Shown here: piece by piece, positions 1 to 13,300 of the stretch
How positions within the stretch are numbered: the stretch's first letter is position 1
Layout: every line of letters starts with the position of its first letter
NCBI GenBank assembly: GCA_947568835.1
Contig: OX387603.1
Coordinates: 8,367,943 to 8,431,942 of the forward strand
DNA length: 64,000 nt
From: Protonemura montana
Taxonomy: Eukaryota > Arthropoda > Insecta > Plecoptera > Nemouridae
Direction: 5' to 3'
Notes under the pieces: model-generated
What the model was told of the DNA's origin: nothing
The model's input: only the letters and a program-made list of their open reading frames with translations
Database searches by the model: none
Translations under genes and position numbers: made by a program

Positions 1-1915
1 ATTAGTCTCAAATTCTCTAACCTTTGTTACTATGTCCCAATTACTTGGTATCGAGAGGCTGCCCAAGGTGCAAACATCCCTGACTAGCACTTATGCGCAG
101 ATAGATTCAGTGCCTAGAATTTCCAAGAGGGTTAATTAAAAGTGACATTTGGAGTCAAGTGAATGCGTAACATCTTACGTCTCGTTTAGTGCGACCTTCC
201 ACGAAGAATTCGCAACAGGTCGCAGTGCCATCAGCCAATGAGGGGTCTGGAACTCGTCACGTGACACTTTTCAACTGCACATAAAGCAAACATTTTACCA
301 AGGTTCGAAAACATCGAACCTTCAAAGTATCTACATTACTTTTTTTGGACTTCCAAACTCTAAGGCTAACTGGCAGTTTTACAAAAATGATAACCTAAAC
401 GAATTAATACTCTGTTCATGATCAGTTCTCTGTTCAATTAAAAAGTAATTGGAGATCAACTAATGGACATAACTGGAGCAGATTTTTAGACCGGACATTG
501 TAAACTTGGCCTTAAATCGATTCCTGCTTTCTTTGCAGACATGACCTTGAGAGTATCATTGACATAAAACTGCAGTTAGTAAAATAACTTGGATACCAAT
601 CTGCCAGTGCAAAGAAATGCACTGAAAAGTCATGATATCACTGCTGATAGAACGTAAAGCTACCCTAGAATTGGCCACTCTCAGCATACCAATACTTTCT
701 GTAAGTTGCACTATCACAATCAACCGACTTGCTATTACGTTCTTCGTTTTATCCAGAAGAGTTCATTGTACTCCGCAAGTCATGTAATGGGTTTTAACAA
801 AAGATGTTTCGTATTATATAAAATCTCACGAATTAGATGCTAAGATTTGAACTTGGCGTTACAGCTGATAAACGGTTAATTGTTTTCTTTTGGCACACTC
901 ACGAAATACACGATTAGAAAGCTGCGCGCTATCCATCGCCTTTACATTAACAATGGTCTCTAAGCCTGTACATGCACCAATCTTTCGATGCTAACCTGCG
1001 ATAAATTGAGATGTCTGTGACAATTTGCGCTTTTCAATCACTTTGAGCGATTGGCCATTTAAAAGTTTTTAGAGAGGGTGACATCACAACGGGTAATGTC
1101 ACAGCTATAACACGTTTTTGCACGTATTGCACTTTAACGATTCGTGACTTTTTAGAATGGGCAATTGCAAAAAAGTCAGGACTCGAGTTCAAATGATTTA
1201 TGTAACGGAATTAGCAATTTTCACGTCATTAAATTGCAACGCTTCCTTGTGTACATCAATAAGATTGATGAGGAGCTTGGCGTATAAAAACTGACACTAT
1301 GCGCTGCTAAAGCCATTTGTAAAGTTAATGCGGAGACTGTCGGTTCTCAATTTCTCATTTGATAATGCCACTCAATTTCTGACAAAATAAAGTTGTACAT
1401 TGTCTGGGTGCCAAGAAATCCGCAAGTGCCAATATCGGCTAGAAAGCTGAGAAAAGTGCACCTCGAATAGTTTGGCTCGCTTACGTTTATTATAGCTGGC
1501 CCAGGCGGTGTGTGAAGAAAGTGCGGTTACGCCCAAAGGTCTCCTGTCCAGTCTGTTACTAGACCTTGCTTTCACTCTCTAAATGTCAACTAAATGTCTC
1601 AATTAATGTTTGCGAATATTGTTTATTGACTTGGAAGGAAAATGACGCCTCGATGGTTTGTTTCGCAGAAACGTGAGAGAATTTTATGCAAATCATACGA
1701 ATTCCTAACATCCTCAGAATCGCTAAAATTCCAATGAAAGTGAGCAGTTTATTTGTTATTTTACTAGCTAACGTACAAGGATTTTGATTTTTTCTTGGGA
1801 CTTTAACTAAATGCAAACAATCGTTTGTAATGTATTTTTATTAACATTTCCTTCAACGCATTTTTTGCGTTGTTTTGTAAAAAGAAACACATTTCTGAAT
1901 ACGAATAGAATATAT
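1..1915. other. Gene-free 3' flank of obst-A
   Basis: No convincing exon is visible on either strand. The open frames are short, lack family motifs and have no coherent splice context. The stretch is AT-rich and lies downstream of the minus-strand obst-A gene. A second possible poly(A) signal for obst-A (AATAAA on the minus strand) lies near 1833-1838. Confidence 0.6.
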
Positions 1916-1921
1916 TTTATT
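1916..1921 (-). terminator. Poly(A) signal for obst-A exon 5b
   Basis: AATAAA on the minus strand begins only 3-4 nt after the TGA of exon 5b. If used, the 3' UTR would be extremely short. Another AATAAA about 80 nt further on could be used instead. Confidence 0.5.
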
Positions 1922-1924
1922 GTA

Positions 1925-2054
1925 TCAATTTTTTCTCTTTCGATTGACGTTTACTTGATCGAAGACTCTTCTGTCCCCGAAGTCCTTGAGACCGTCCCCG
2001 TCAGCGTCGTCGAAAAGGACCTTGAAGTCCGGGTGATTCTTGTACCAGTCCTCG
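1925..2054 (-). other. obst-A: obst-A alternative last exon 5b
   Basis: After an acceptor ending TTTTCTAG, the exon again begins with the final base of the Cys codon and EDWYK. It then encodes a different 37-residue tail with an acidic stretch (DDADGDGLKDFGDRR) and a basic end (NRKRKN), then TGA. The shared first residues and identical phase with exon 5a indicate mutually exclusive use, through splicing or poly(A) choice. Confidence 0.8.
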
Positions 2055-5000
2055 CTAGAAAACGCGACACCGAATGATGAGCTCCGTTCTGACATACAAC
2101 CAAAAACTTCTGGATAACGGGACATGGGTGTTTAGGAATACAAACAAATGTCACTGGTATCTTTTTACATTTTTTTATTTCAAATTTTCATAAATAAGAA
2201 GTAACACAACGAATTGGAGTTTTCGTTCACAAGGAAACTGATGTTTTAATATTCACTTTGTGAGATTTGCATTTTGAATGCAATTTCTACTCGATAAGAT
2301 CGGGCGCTTGAAACTGACGTCAACTTGGCAGAGTTGAAGTTGGCGTTGAAGTAAAGTTTCTCGCCGTTCAGTTTCTCTTGCTTGACGGCTTGGCAGCAGC
2401 TACAGGCTCGTCAGACTCTTTGTACCAATCCTCACTGGAAAGAAATAAGACCGCCATTAGCCACAGGACCCAACGAGCGAGGCTCAAACCTATCTTCCAT
2501 ACGCAAACCACTTACCATTCGCAAATCAAAAGATCTTTTCGATTTTTAATGAAAAGTCTGCTGTATGTTTACACTTTTCAGTTTTGTTCTAGATGAAGTA
2601 TATTTGCCCCATATCAGTGTCGGTAATGAAGAAATCGTCAGTCTTTATATAATGGAGGGGTGTTTTTGTAAAATTATCCGGGCTGTTTTAAAATCCAGCG
2701 AGGCTCGAAACACACAAAGGACTTTCACCACGGTGAGCACAATTCTAGTGTACTAATAATCAAATCCCAAACATCAGGTTAACTGTAATTGAAATACTTA
2801 ACTTCCAAGTATCAAGGCAATTAATATGAGTAACTTAGCCATCGCCATAATGACTAATTAATTATATGTCCTAGTTCAAAAAATGGTTAAAAATAAAGAT
2901 ATTTACAATTCATATTTCTACCAGATAAATTATAAGGAACTATTGCATTATTCATAAAATCCTTCAATATACCTCGAAAAACCAAATCTTTTTCAGCGTG
3001 TAATTATTAGGAAAATATTAGGCACTAACCATCCAGGAACATTTTCAGGTGCGTCGCACATGTGTGTACGGTCATTGTACGCCTGTCCCAGTGGGCAACC
3101 GAGCTCCCTGGGGTTGACACCGCTCAGGCACACGTAGAACTTCTGGCAGTCCTCGGGGTGAGCGAACTGGGGGTGGGCGGACGTCTGGCCGTTCCTCTCA
3201 TCGGAACCAGGCTTGGGGCACTCGAAACCGTCCTTCAATTTCTCTGCAAAACAAGAGATAAGGTGTCGCGGTCACTTATGGGGTAGGTTTGTTTAGTAAC
3301 AGATACATTCTACTAAATGTTAACTATTAAAATGTTGCTTTTCAGGCGTAGTTAGTTCCGAAATTTCCTCCTGACCAGCGCCGAATTATTTTTCCAACTA
3401 CTAAACAGTTGGATTAAGCATATGAGCATATGGTGGAGGGACACTGCCAAGAACTAATGCTTTAAAGTAGTACAAAAAGCAGCACCATCATGCACATCCC
3501 CGCTTACTTATGTAGAAAATATACTTTTTATTGCTTATAGGAAATACTGTCACAATCTATATCAAGCTTGCCAGCAAAGTTCCTGTTCTGAAAAGATATG
3601 AGTCTTACACCGAATTCCTATGGCAGCAGCAACTATATTATGGAACGCATCAACAGTTCACCAATCACCAGCGATGATTCATCGCTGAAAACAATCGATG
3701 AATACAACTAATGAGCCAAGCCCAGGCATTGCAGGACACTTGGTGCCAACAAGCGAACTGTGTTTTGAAATTAGCGGTTTATTAACCCTCAATTTATCAG
3801 AAACTAAATTACAAAGTCGTCATACACAATCACCAACCAAAGATCCCCGGGAAGAGTGAAGTAGAACAACTACCTGACTTACTCTCCGGCTCAGCGCAAC
3901 CCGTACGACCCGCCGCATCAGGCCAGACGCAGACTCCCTGGTACTCGTCGAAGTGCAGACCGGCAGTGCACGCGATCTCGGTGTGGGCGCCGTCAATGCA
4001 GTTGTAGAACACATTGCAGATCGAAGGGTCGGGATGAGCGAAGAAACCGTTACGACGGGGACACGCGTTGTTGCCTTGGGGCTCCTCTGCGAATTATATG
4101 GAGTGGAAGCGTTAATTTGGGGTGATTCGGAGTTCAAACTAGAGGTAATCTTGAAAATTATACACATTTTATTATTCCAGTAGTAAGAAATCGCTATGGC
4201 CTGGTAAAGTCACCTCAAAATCTTCAAAAACAACTAATTAATTTTAATAGCGTACCTACCGTAACACAGCAAGACTGCAAAGCTAGCTATCAAAATAAAT
4301 AAACCAATGCACTTCCGGGCCAGCAGCGAATTTAAAAAATTTGCCCTGTTGTAACGCCAAACAGTTTCAGTAACCTCTTAATTTGCCTTTTTTCAAGATT
4401 TTCGCAGTTAGTCAATTTTTAATAAAGTACCTAAGACCTCGACACCGGAAACTCACATGTAATACCTCTGATATAACCAATAGCTTGTGTAATTTTTGCT
4501 AACTCCGAGTGATTTTTTTTAGAGGAAACTCACGTAGTTCAACCCTGTCCTCGCAGTCGACGTTGAAGGGCTGGTCGCACTTGTTAATCTTCCTGATGTG
4601 CTGGTCGAAGACGTGACCATCCGGGCAAAGCTTGGTGGTGGCGACGCCTCCCTTGCACTGGTAGTACTTGTCGCACTGGATGTCGTCCTGGTATTGCCCG
4701 TCTTTAGGAGGGCACTGGAAGCCAGCTGCGTCTGAAGTAAGGAGCACTGAGTTAGGATTTGCCACAACTGGATTCGAAGCGTTAAAACGGGAGAAACGCT
4801 GAAGACACCACTTTGTGTGGGTTCGTTTTATGCGGCTTGGATGTATGGTATTGCGATAATCTATTCCATTGTACCTTATTGACCACTTCTCAGGTATATG
4901 TGTAAAATGAAACTATAGAATTATCAATGTGGTTTAGAACCATCTGTTAGGGGCAAGTTCAATCGAAAAGTACAAAATACTTTAGTTATTTCGTTTGAGA

Positions 5001-6944
5001 TGCGTTGTTTACGAAAATGAAACGAAAAATCCGAGAAAGTCTTCTCTAGACCATCGAAGATTGTCGCTCATGTATGCTATAGATGTAACCCATAAACATA
5101 ACGCAGTTGTTTATGTAAACAAAGTCGTTAAACCAGAAATCGTACACCGCGGATGTAACGTGGCGATGTTAGCAAAACTATTGCGAAATCAACCGAAATA
5201 ACATATTGGCAAATCATGAGCCACCTGCAAGATGTTATGTTACCATATTGGCCAATTATAGTCATTTTAGATCTGCGACCAAATTTTTCGTATCAACCTA
5301 CGCAACAAGTTTCAAGAGAACCAGTTAATAGCTGCCGCCGATTTTTTATCAAGTTAAGAGTCATACACCACACCTTATTAAGGCATCGAATTCCGCCTGA
5401 AATTAATTCAATATACCAGGAGTGTGATTAACTTTTACATTGAACCGATATTTATTTGACGCTTTTCCTGTATAAAATTAGCGCGATTAGATATTACGAC
5501 CTTGTCGGTGGGGACATGTTGTTCAGCATAGGGCAGTCGTAGTTGATTGCCCATTTCTAGGAAATATTTGCGCACCTTTCTAGTATCGAATTTTTTTCCA
5601 TTCCTGCAGCACATTCTTGGAAGTCTCATTTGTTTAAGACCTTCGATATTTTAAAAATCTACGAGCAGCAGTGATTCTTGCGGCTTGAACGGCCATGAGA
5701 CGTGACAGTAGATAGCAGGAAATACTCGACAAGAGGTGTCGCAACGCAGAACCCCTTTCTCTTCGACTGCTTTTCGATATTTTCAGTCTCTCAGTTGAGT
5801 AGTATAAGTACTCACACCAAAGTCGATTAAACCAGTTCTGAAATGCAAATTTACAAGCTCTTGCATAGACTATGAAGCGTTTTGCCAACTTTTAATATTT
5901 TGGGTACAAAATATTTTCAGTTCTGGCACACTGACCTGCTGCGAGTAAAGTTATTATTTTTGTGCCCTAAGTAATTTAGAAACCGACCGATATCGATCGG
6001 ACGACACAATCCATTTGAATTGGTGCATGAAAGTCATGGCTGCCGATAGAAAGTTGTCGCTTTTCGTACCTCGACGTTTTTTTCCGTTCCAATCGTGCCA
6101 CGAATATCAAAAACGTCGTCGACCGCAAAATCGCACGCGCTTCATTATGAAACATGCATTTTTCCAACCGGCCTTCGCTAACCACGTTTGCTCTCGTTTA
6201 AGGTCATAACCAAACGAGATATTGTCCCGGTTGATGATGATGATCATTACGAATGTCCCCGCACTATTTTAGACGCGACCGTGGCATTTTGATCGACATC
6301 GAACGGTAGATTTCTGAAAATTTATTCTTGCTTAAAGAGGCATTTAACCTCCAGACATGAACCCTGAGCCAATGACCACCACCCATAGGTGTGATAGAAA
6401 GTCTACCGGAAGCTAATTTTTAATCTGCAGTCTAATTATGAACACTCGGAAGCTGTAATCGAAGTCTCCTTCGACATGTTATTATCCTCATTAATGGGAA
6501 AATTATTGAGATTATCAGTTTCAAACGTACTTAAGTTTTTATTCAAACTTTTTGACATTTTTTACCACTATAATCAATAAGTTTTAGTTATGAAAGATCT
6601 CGGGTTACCCGGAAAAGAGATAAGAACAACAGAATTACAGCATCGGCATGAAGGTAACAAGGCTAGCAGCTTTCTTTGAAACATATCCTAGACGTTTCCA
6701 TGCATCAAACCAAGTGTCTAGTCTAAGATGAAGATGTTACCTAACTTTGGCCTTGCCCATTGAAATTAAAATCAAATTGTTATTCAAGCATTATGAGAGT
6801 CTCGTATATAATTACATGCGCTTGCTCTGAGTGAAAGCATTACGATATTAATCTAGCTTAGCCCAGTAACAAAGTGACAGGCAGGTACTTACTAGCAGCG
6901 GCGATGGCGAGGGACACCAGCAGGATCACGGTGGTTGTCGACAT
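1925..6944 (-). CDS. obst-A: Obstructor-A (CPAP3-A) chitin-binding cuticle protein
   Basis: Secreted chitin-binding protein. In the family it organises the chitin matrix of the cuticle. Coding exons, minus strand: 6944-6893, 4731-4534, 4086-3883, 3243-3030, then one of two last exons, 2434-2368 or 2054-1925, giving 244 or 265 aa. The start ATG at 6944 opens a signal peptide (MSTTTVILLVSLAIAAA). Three CBM14/peritrophin-A domains follow, each with six Cys: about residues 24-77, 92-147 and 160-223. Phrases such as CDQPFNVDCEDR, FFAHPDPSICN and DAPENVPGCEDWYK match the obst-A subgroup of CPAP3 proteins. The sixth Cys of domain 3 is split by the last intron (TG|T or TG|C), so both last exons restore it. 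Every junction is GT-AG and in phase. Intron 1 is about 2.2 kb. The subgroup is assigned from family knowledge; the domain architecture is read directly. Confidence 0.92.
2174..2179 (-). terminator. Poly(A) signal for obst-A exon 5a
   Basis: AATAAA on the minus strand, about 190 nt after the exon 5a stop and upstream of exon 5b. It fits cleavage that would exclude 5b. Confidence 0.5.
2368..2434 (-). other. obst-A: obst-A alternative last exon 5a
   Basis: After an acceptor ending TTTCCAG, the exon supplies the third base of the last Cys codon, then EDWYKESDEPVAAAKPSSKR, Asn and TGA. The C-terminal tail is short and basic. Its own poly(A) signal lies at 2179-2174, before exon 5b. Confidence 0.8.
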
Positions 6945-7105
6945 AGCGAAGGCGACCGAGTAAGTGTGGACGAAGTGCCGAGGATCTCAGCTTACCAGCT
7001 AACGACGGCCATCCTCCTTCCGTGGTCCACCCATGCAACCCACCCTTTCCCCCTCCAGAAACATAACCCCACTTTCCAATCCATCAGCCATGCACACAAA
7101 TCTTT

Positions 7106-7111
7106 CTTATA
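7106..7111 (-). promoter_or_regulatory. Possible TATA box of obst-A
   Basis: TATAAG in the context TTGTATAAGAAAG on the minus strand, about 165 nt upstream of the obst-A ATG. No strong TCAGT-type initiator is seen 30 nt downstream, so the call is weak. Confidence 0.3.
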
Positions 7112-10100
7112 CAATCGTTGCGCTCTCTCCTAACTCCCTGTGACAATTGGAGGCTTTATGGTGATTATTTTCATAATATGGTTTTAATTGTGGTTAATTA
7201 CAATTCACATTGATTTTTAAATAAAAATATAGTGATGTCTCTGGTGACAGTCATGGTTGGAGATTGTGATGCCAAACTTGTTGAAAAGGTTGATCACGAT
7301 TATTTAAACTCTATTATAATCTTTTATCATTGTCGGAACTAAGTTTAAGTAATTAAATTATGGTCTGGAATTAGCTCGTAGATTTTTGGGCAGTGAAACA
7401 TTGTCGAACACGAATTACTTACTCGACTTTGTTAAATAAATTGCACAGATAAAATAAAAGAATTATGGTTTAAGTGAACTAAATACGTGCAATCGGTATA
7501 CGATGACAATCGTGTCGATTGTATGGTCGGTGATTCTTAACCTACCACTGGAAGGCCATAATCTACAGAAAACAGCTTACGACCAATTTCATTTGGGGCA
7601 CAATGTTAATGAAGAAGCACTTCATTTCTGTTCACTGTTTGATCACTTCTGCTGTGTGCGAGTAGCCATGCAAATTCTTTTCTCACTTGGGAATTTGTCC
7701 TAGATCCCACAACAGTTTCATAAAGCCAGAATTCTATGCCGACGGGCGTCGTGAAGGTTTTCTTCTTATGACCTGTCCTTAGTATTCCCCTCCAAAGTAT
7801 TAGCATTCTTAACTAATACTTTACATATTGGGCGCTTCCCTCGACTCCATTGTTACTACTTCAAACATATCTAAACCAATGTCCATGACATGCGAGAGAA
7901 ACGCTGCGAGATGAAGCAGGCCTCCGGGACAACCCCGGTGCCGAATCTCTACTCGAACCGGAAACATTGCAACTCGAACGGATGACACACCCTATATAAC
8001 ACTGCAGTGACTGCAACAGTTGATGTTTGGATCATGATAATGTCTCAGTAGTTGCCAGTTGGTGGTCCTGACTACTTCCCGGTTTGGCGGTGACTTGCTG
8101 CTTTCATTTTGACCTGTACCTTTCGACGGCGTAGGTGTCTTAAAAGACGTTGGTAATTTTGTTTGAACTCTAAGAAGTGAACTCAGTTTTTGAGAGAGTA
8201 GTTGTGTTCCTAGCTTAAAAGACTTTACTAGGACTATAAAAATGTATTTCACGCACACATACAGTTTGACGTCTTCTTCCAACCGTGTCAGAAATGGAGG
8301 AACTTTTTTTTCTATTCTGTAAAACCAAAGATATTTTCGTTCTATTTTATTCGAAGCTATGGTTGAACCAAATATCTTTATCTAATAAAATATAAACGTT
8401 ATAAAAAGCTTATTTGTGATGATTTCGTTAACGGTCACGTAATCAAGTTGTGACACTGCGTAGGCGCCTTCAAATATCATCATCGTTCATCAGCTACAAC
8501 TTTTAAACATTTTCACGTTGCTATCGATGTCACAGACTTTGTTTTCACTAAAATGATTTGGTACTTAGCGATAAGTACGTGTATATGTTACTCGCAATGA
8601 AGGTGCGTTTCATTTCATGGTGGAGGATGCCAAGAGCCTATACTCGGTTCTGCACCAGTAAACTGTATCGAGAAATCGAAGACACGCGGCTAAGAATGGT
8701 AAAGCTAGCGTGAGTTCTAGGTTAAAAGTGTAAGAAACTCCGTGTATTCTCAAACAATGAGACATTGAATACGTGAGCTTCATGCTGCAATCAATGTTAG
8801 CTAAAAAAAAAAACAGTGCCTTATTGCCGCATGAAATTCAGGGCTCTGGGTTAGATGCTTTCAAATCAAGTTCAGAGGCTGTGAGTTTTTGCCTGGTTTT
8901 ACACTTGTTAGAATTTTATGCCTGGGAAAACATTTATTTCAACAGAAACGCAAACCGCTGTTTTTTCTATCTTATAGGAATGGACCAAATAGTAAAAAAG
9001 TTTTGAATAACTTTCGAAAAGTGCGCTGACAAAAAAATCGATATTGGAAACGGTTCAACATTAACCAATTGGTTAGTTGACGCAAAGAAGCTGCTTTTAA
9101 TTTATATAATCTCAAAGTTAGGTTAATGTCATAGATTTACACATATATAGAAAAAATATGCCACTGCTATAGTCAACTGACAGAAAATTTTCCTATTTAT
9201 CTTTCTAACTTCAAATATATTTCCAAGTTTAAAGTACAAGGCTGCAAAATAGCTATACCTTCAGCAACAGAGATATCACAATCCTAACACCTACGAAAAC
9301 AGTACGAAGCAGGTTATGACGACCGCACGTTATTGGTTATAGGATTGATTTGCTAGAGTGCTTTCACTTGTATTGTACAACTCCAGCTGCTGTGTGCATG
9401 TGAAAGTGGTTGCTTCCTAAAGGTTGAGCGTTTGGTCTTGCTGCACAAAGCTCCAAACCACGCTTTGCTGGAACGCCGTCTACAGTGCGTTCACAAAAAA
9501 TTGTCATCTTCTGTATAGACTAGCAGGTCTAGCTGCACAAAGCGTCAGACCGCGTAACACTGCGACTTAGAGGATTATAGGTGCATGGACAGTTGTATGC
9601 ACTTACCTCCTATAGTGCATTTCCACAGAGGTGTCACCGTTTTCAGGCAGCCTACGCCATCTCGCGTTGTATTTATGCTTCGTCAATTCAGGAAATTTCG
9701 GATATTGTCAATAACCAAATGATATCTGGATTTGGCTCGTAGATTTTGGAACTTGGAATTGGCTTGGATTTTAGATTTATTCCTCCCTTACCCCTCAAAA
9801 AAGGCGAGTAAAGCTTACTGACGGATACTTATAGCCTACTGATAAGCTACTATCAGTTAGTAAAGGTGGCTTTATGTTTTCAATAGAATGGTAAACTACA
9901 AAACATACAATTTAAAACAGTTAATGTAATATTTGCGGAAAATGTGTTGTACAAATTTCTTATCCTACAGAAAAAACGTACTAATGAGGTTTTCTTAGTT
10001 ACTCGTACCGTAAGTCGACATCGATATCGATGAAACAGATTTAATTGAATAAAAATGACCCTGGACCAATCGGATGGATTTGTCCTGGCTTGGTGTCCAT

Positions 10101-10313
10101 GACACTATTATATTAAAACACCATTCACATATCAAAAGCTAGTTTATTCGGACAATAATACATTTAGTTTGCATGACAGTAGGAATTGTTTTCAAAATCA
10201 GTTTGTGCACAACTTGCAACCAGACGCGCAACTTGAGAGTATCAGGAACAGAACTAAAATGAGCTGCCAGTTTTTTCTTGAATAATTCTATTATTATTTG
10301 AATCATCACATAA
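7112..10313. other. Intergenic region between obst-A and obst-B
   Basis: About 3.2 kb upstream of obst-A and downstream of obst-B. I see no gene: open frames of up to 96 codons show neither motifs nor splice context. A small pair of related hairpin-like sequences lies at 9430-9577 and is listed separately. Confidence 0.55.
9430..9577. repeat. Pair of related short hairpin-like units
   Basis: Two units about 95 bp apart share the core GCTGCACAAAGC. The second can pair GGTCT with AGACC around the core; the first can pair TTTGG with CCAAA. They look like degenerate copies of one motif. No family is recognised. Confidence 0.3.
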
Positions 10314-10319
10314 TTTATT
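10314..10319 (-). terminator. Poly(A) signal of obst-B
   Basis: AATAAA on the minus strand about 17 nt after the obst-B TAG. A second possible signal lies near 10143. Confidence 0.5.
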
Positions 10320-10335
10320 TTCTTTGCTGCCCACC

Positions 10336-13300
10336 CTACTCTTCTTGGGGCCGCCTTCGGCCTCCGGCTCTGCCCTTTTGAGGCGTCGTTGTCTGCTTGG
10401 GTCGCGCAGGCTTCGGGTTTTCCAGTCGCTCCAGTTCCTCGTCTGTGATGATGCCCTTGTACCAATCGATGCTGGAAACGACAGGGATTTTAGTATAAGT
10501 ATTGTCAGCGAAGATATTTGGCAGCCGAAGGCATGCATTCCGTAGCGTTCCAAGGTCAAGAAACGGTCTGCCAATAAAACACTTAGCATTCTTCAGCCAC
10601 TGTGAGGAACGTGTAGGGATCCACATTGAAGGTAGGACACACTTTCGATAGAATACAAAAAATCCAATTATTATCCGTGATTTGATAAACGCTTTGATAA
10701 ATGGTTTGATACAAATCTCAATATGTCCTTGGGATGCTAATATCAGTACTACGAACCAGAGGTTCTGCTAAACCATAACTATGATACGCATCTGCTTAGA
10801 AAATAATTCAGTGAACTAACAAGATAATTTTATGATTTGGCTAAGTAGTTAGTTAGATAAGAACCCATGGTCCAGTCAACCCCTCTTTTAAGAGATACGA
10901 CTTGTTCTTTGAGGGTAGCTTGAAAATAAAGATACATGCATCCGTTAGTTCGTTTTACCAGTCGGGTACGTGTCGCGGCCAGTCGCAGTTTTTGGACGAG
11001 TCGTTAAACACTTGGCCGCGCTTGCAGCCGTTGCGTCGAGCGGTGACGCCGTCGATGCACACGTAGAAGAACTGACAGTCCTCGACGTCCGCGTACCGAG
11101 GGTGAGTTTGGCCGACCTCTAGAGGCACGGCAGGACACGTGAAGTTCACCAAGTCTGCAAAGGGAGAGTTGAAGATGTCAGAGGCCAGCGCCGTGAGATA
11201 AGATGACACCGAACTATTTGACAAGACATCAGTAGTACTTTTCAGCCAACGATTGTGGATAAATTGATATTCTATCTGCTAGAGAGATGTTTTGAAAGAT
11301 CGTATTTATTGCAGTGAGAATACCCCCGAAAAAAGTTTACCTATTTGATGAATCGGTAAATAGTTCGTTGCTGGACTATATTTGTACATGGACCGAACTG
11401 AGCTATGATTGAATACAATTAAAAATGGAGATCTTAAAATAAATCTGGAGATGAAGTTATGTTGTTACTGCAGCCCTCCAATAGGTATTTGCATGGGTAA
11501 CTTTTGCCTTGTCAAATATCTTAAGTGCACTCAATACAATTTTATGAGAAATTGAATTGTTTCAAAAAGACAGTGCAAATCAGCGCAATTGTAACGTGTT
11601 TAATGTATCTTTCTGCCACAGCAAATCAATTTACTTGTGGGTGTCATATATTACCGTCGAGTCTTATAGTCAATTAAGACCTTGCGATTTTTTTTAGTTT
11701 TAACAGAAGAAATAAAAAAGACAGACTCAGAATGAATATACTTTAAGAGTTCAAACTCTGAATCAAGTGTCTTTGCATGTGAATGAGAAGTCATTTAAAC
11801 CTTGGGATGTATTTTGGTTGATCTTTGTCTAGCGTTTGAATGAGCCCCAACCTTTGGATGAGCAGCCCTTCTTCTTGGCATCTGCAGGCCACGAGCAGAT
11901 ACCAATCTTCTCGTTGAACACGAGTCCATCAGGGCAGGTGTACATGTTGAACATGCCGTCGACGCAGAAGTAAAACTTGTTGCAGATGCTACTGTCTTCG
12001 TGTGGGAAATACCCATGCTTGCGTTTGCAGTGGAGAGAAGTCTGCGGTTCTTCTGCAACGTTTCACAAACGTTTAAAAACATTTTACAAAAGATATTCCA
12101 TAGGGCGCAGTTCTACACACTGCAATATCCTACGAAAAGGTGGCGTCAAGTATTTTCGAAGATATTGCTGGTGTTTTCCTATTGATTCGAGTCCCCGTTT
12201 GGAAATTATTTTGAGAAATTGATCCTAATATTAAAATGCGTTATCCCTTGTAAGCATTTGCAATTTAAATCAGTATTTAAATCAATTCTGCATCTCGCTA
12301 CATATGCATTCCAGAAACTCCAAGGCGACGTTTCTCAGTGAACATTCCTTTGAAGTGGAATTTAATTTGCCCTCAAATTCACTAACCCCAACGCCCTCCA
12401 CGAATCTATCTATGGTCTTTGTTTATGAACAAGATGCGATATTAATCCACTGGTAATCATTTTCACTTTGAAGCAAATAACAGAAGTCTCCCCTAACAGT
12501 TTCAATTTAAAAAAATTTAAATCTGATTTCGGTCCACTCCGTTCTCTGTTTATATTGAATCTTGAAAGGGGGGACAATGGTGGCATTCTCAAAGAGACCT
12601 TTGCTGCAGACAATAACTAAAGCTAGAAAATGACTGTTTTTATCCACTCCAAGAATCAAGACATCATTTTGCTAGTTTCTAAGCTTTTTAAATTTTTTTT
12701 TCAAAAATACAGCCTCGGCAATCACCTTAAAATTGCTTTCAAAGTAAAGTAACAAGATAAAATGTGCAAGCCTTTCATTGCTAAGTAAGCCTATGATTGT
12801 ATTTAATCTTTCAGATTCCAATAACCCTGGTGAAAATGGTTATATTCGGTTTCATGTCGGATTGCGGATATGTCTAATGCATGGGAACCATTTTTTCGTT
12901 ACTAGCCGATGATTGTGAGCCCAAATTGAACTCACGCAGTGCAGGTCGCGAGGTGCAGTCGATGCCCACTGGAAGGTCACACTTTTCCTGTTCGATGCTA
13001 AAGTCGTTAAACACCTGCCCGTCAGGACAGAGTTTTTCAGTGATTCTCCCACCGATACACTCGTAATATTTGTCGCACTGCAGATCGTCAGCGAAGTAGC
13101 CGTTTGGTTCGGGACAATCTTCGCTCACTTCGTCGAGCTCTTCGGGCGCCGGCGTCGTTGTCCTCTTTGCAGCCGGGCGTCGCGACGGCTTGCGGCCTCC
13201 AGGCGCCTGCGCACTCGCAACACCTGCAAAACCGAACGTAGGTTTCGTTCATAAAAGAGGTTATTTTGCAAAACGCTTTTACAATCACTGTGACTTGGTT

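Noticed and set aside
8773..9006. 77-codon ORF in the obst-A/obst-B intergenic region
   Set aside because: No recognisable domain, AT-rich composition like its surroundings, and no splice or promoter context.
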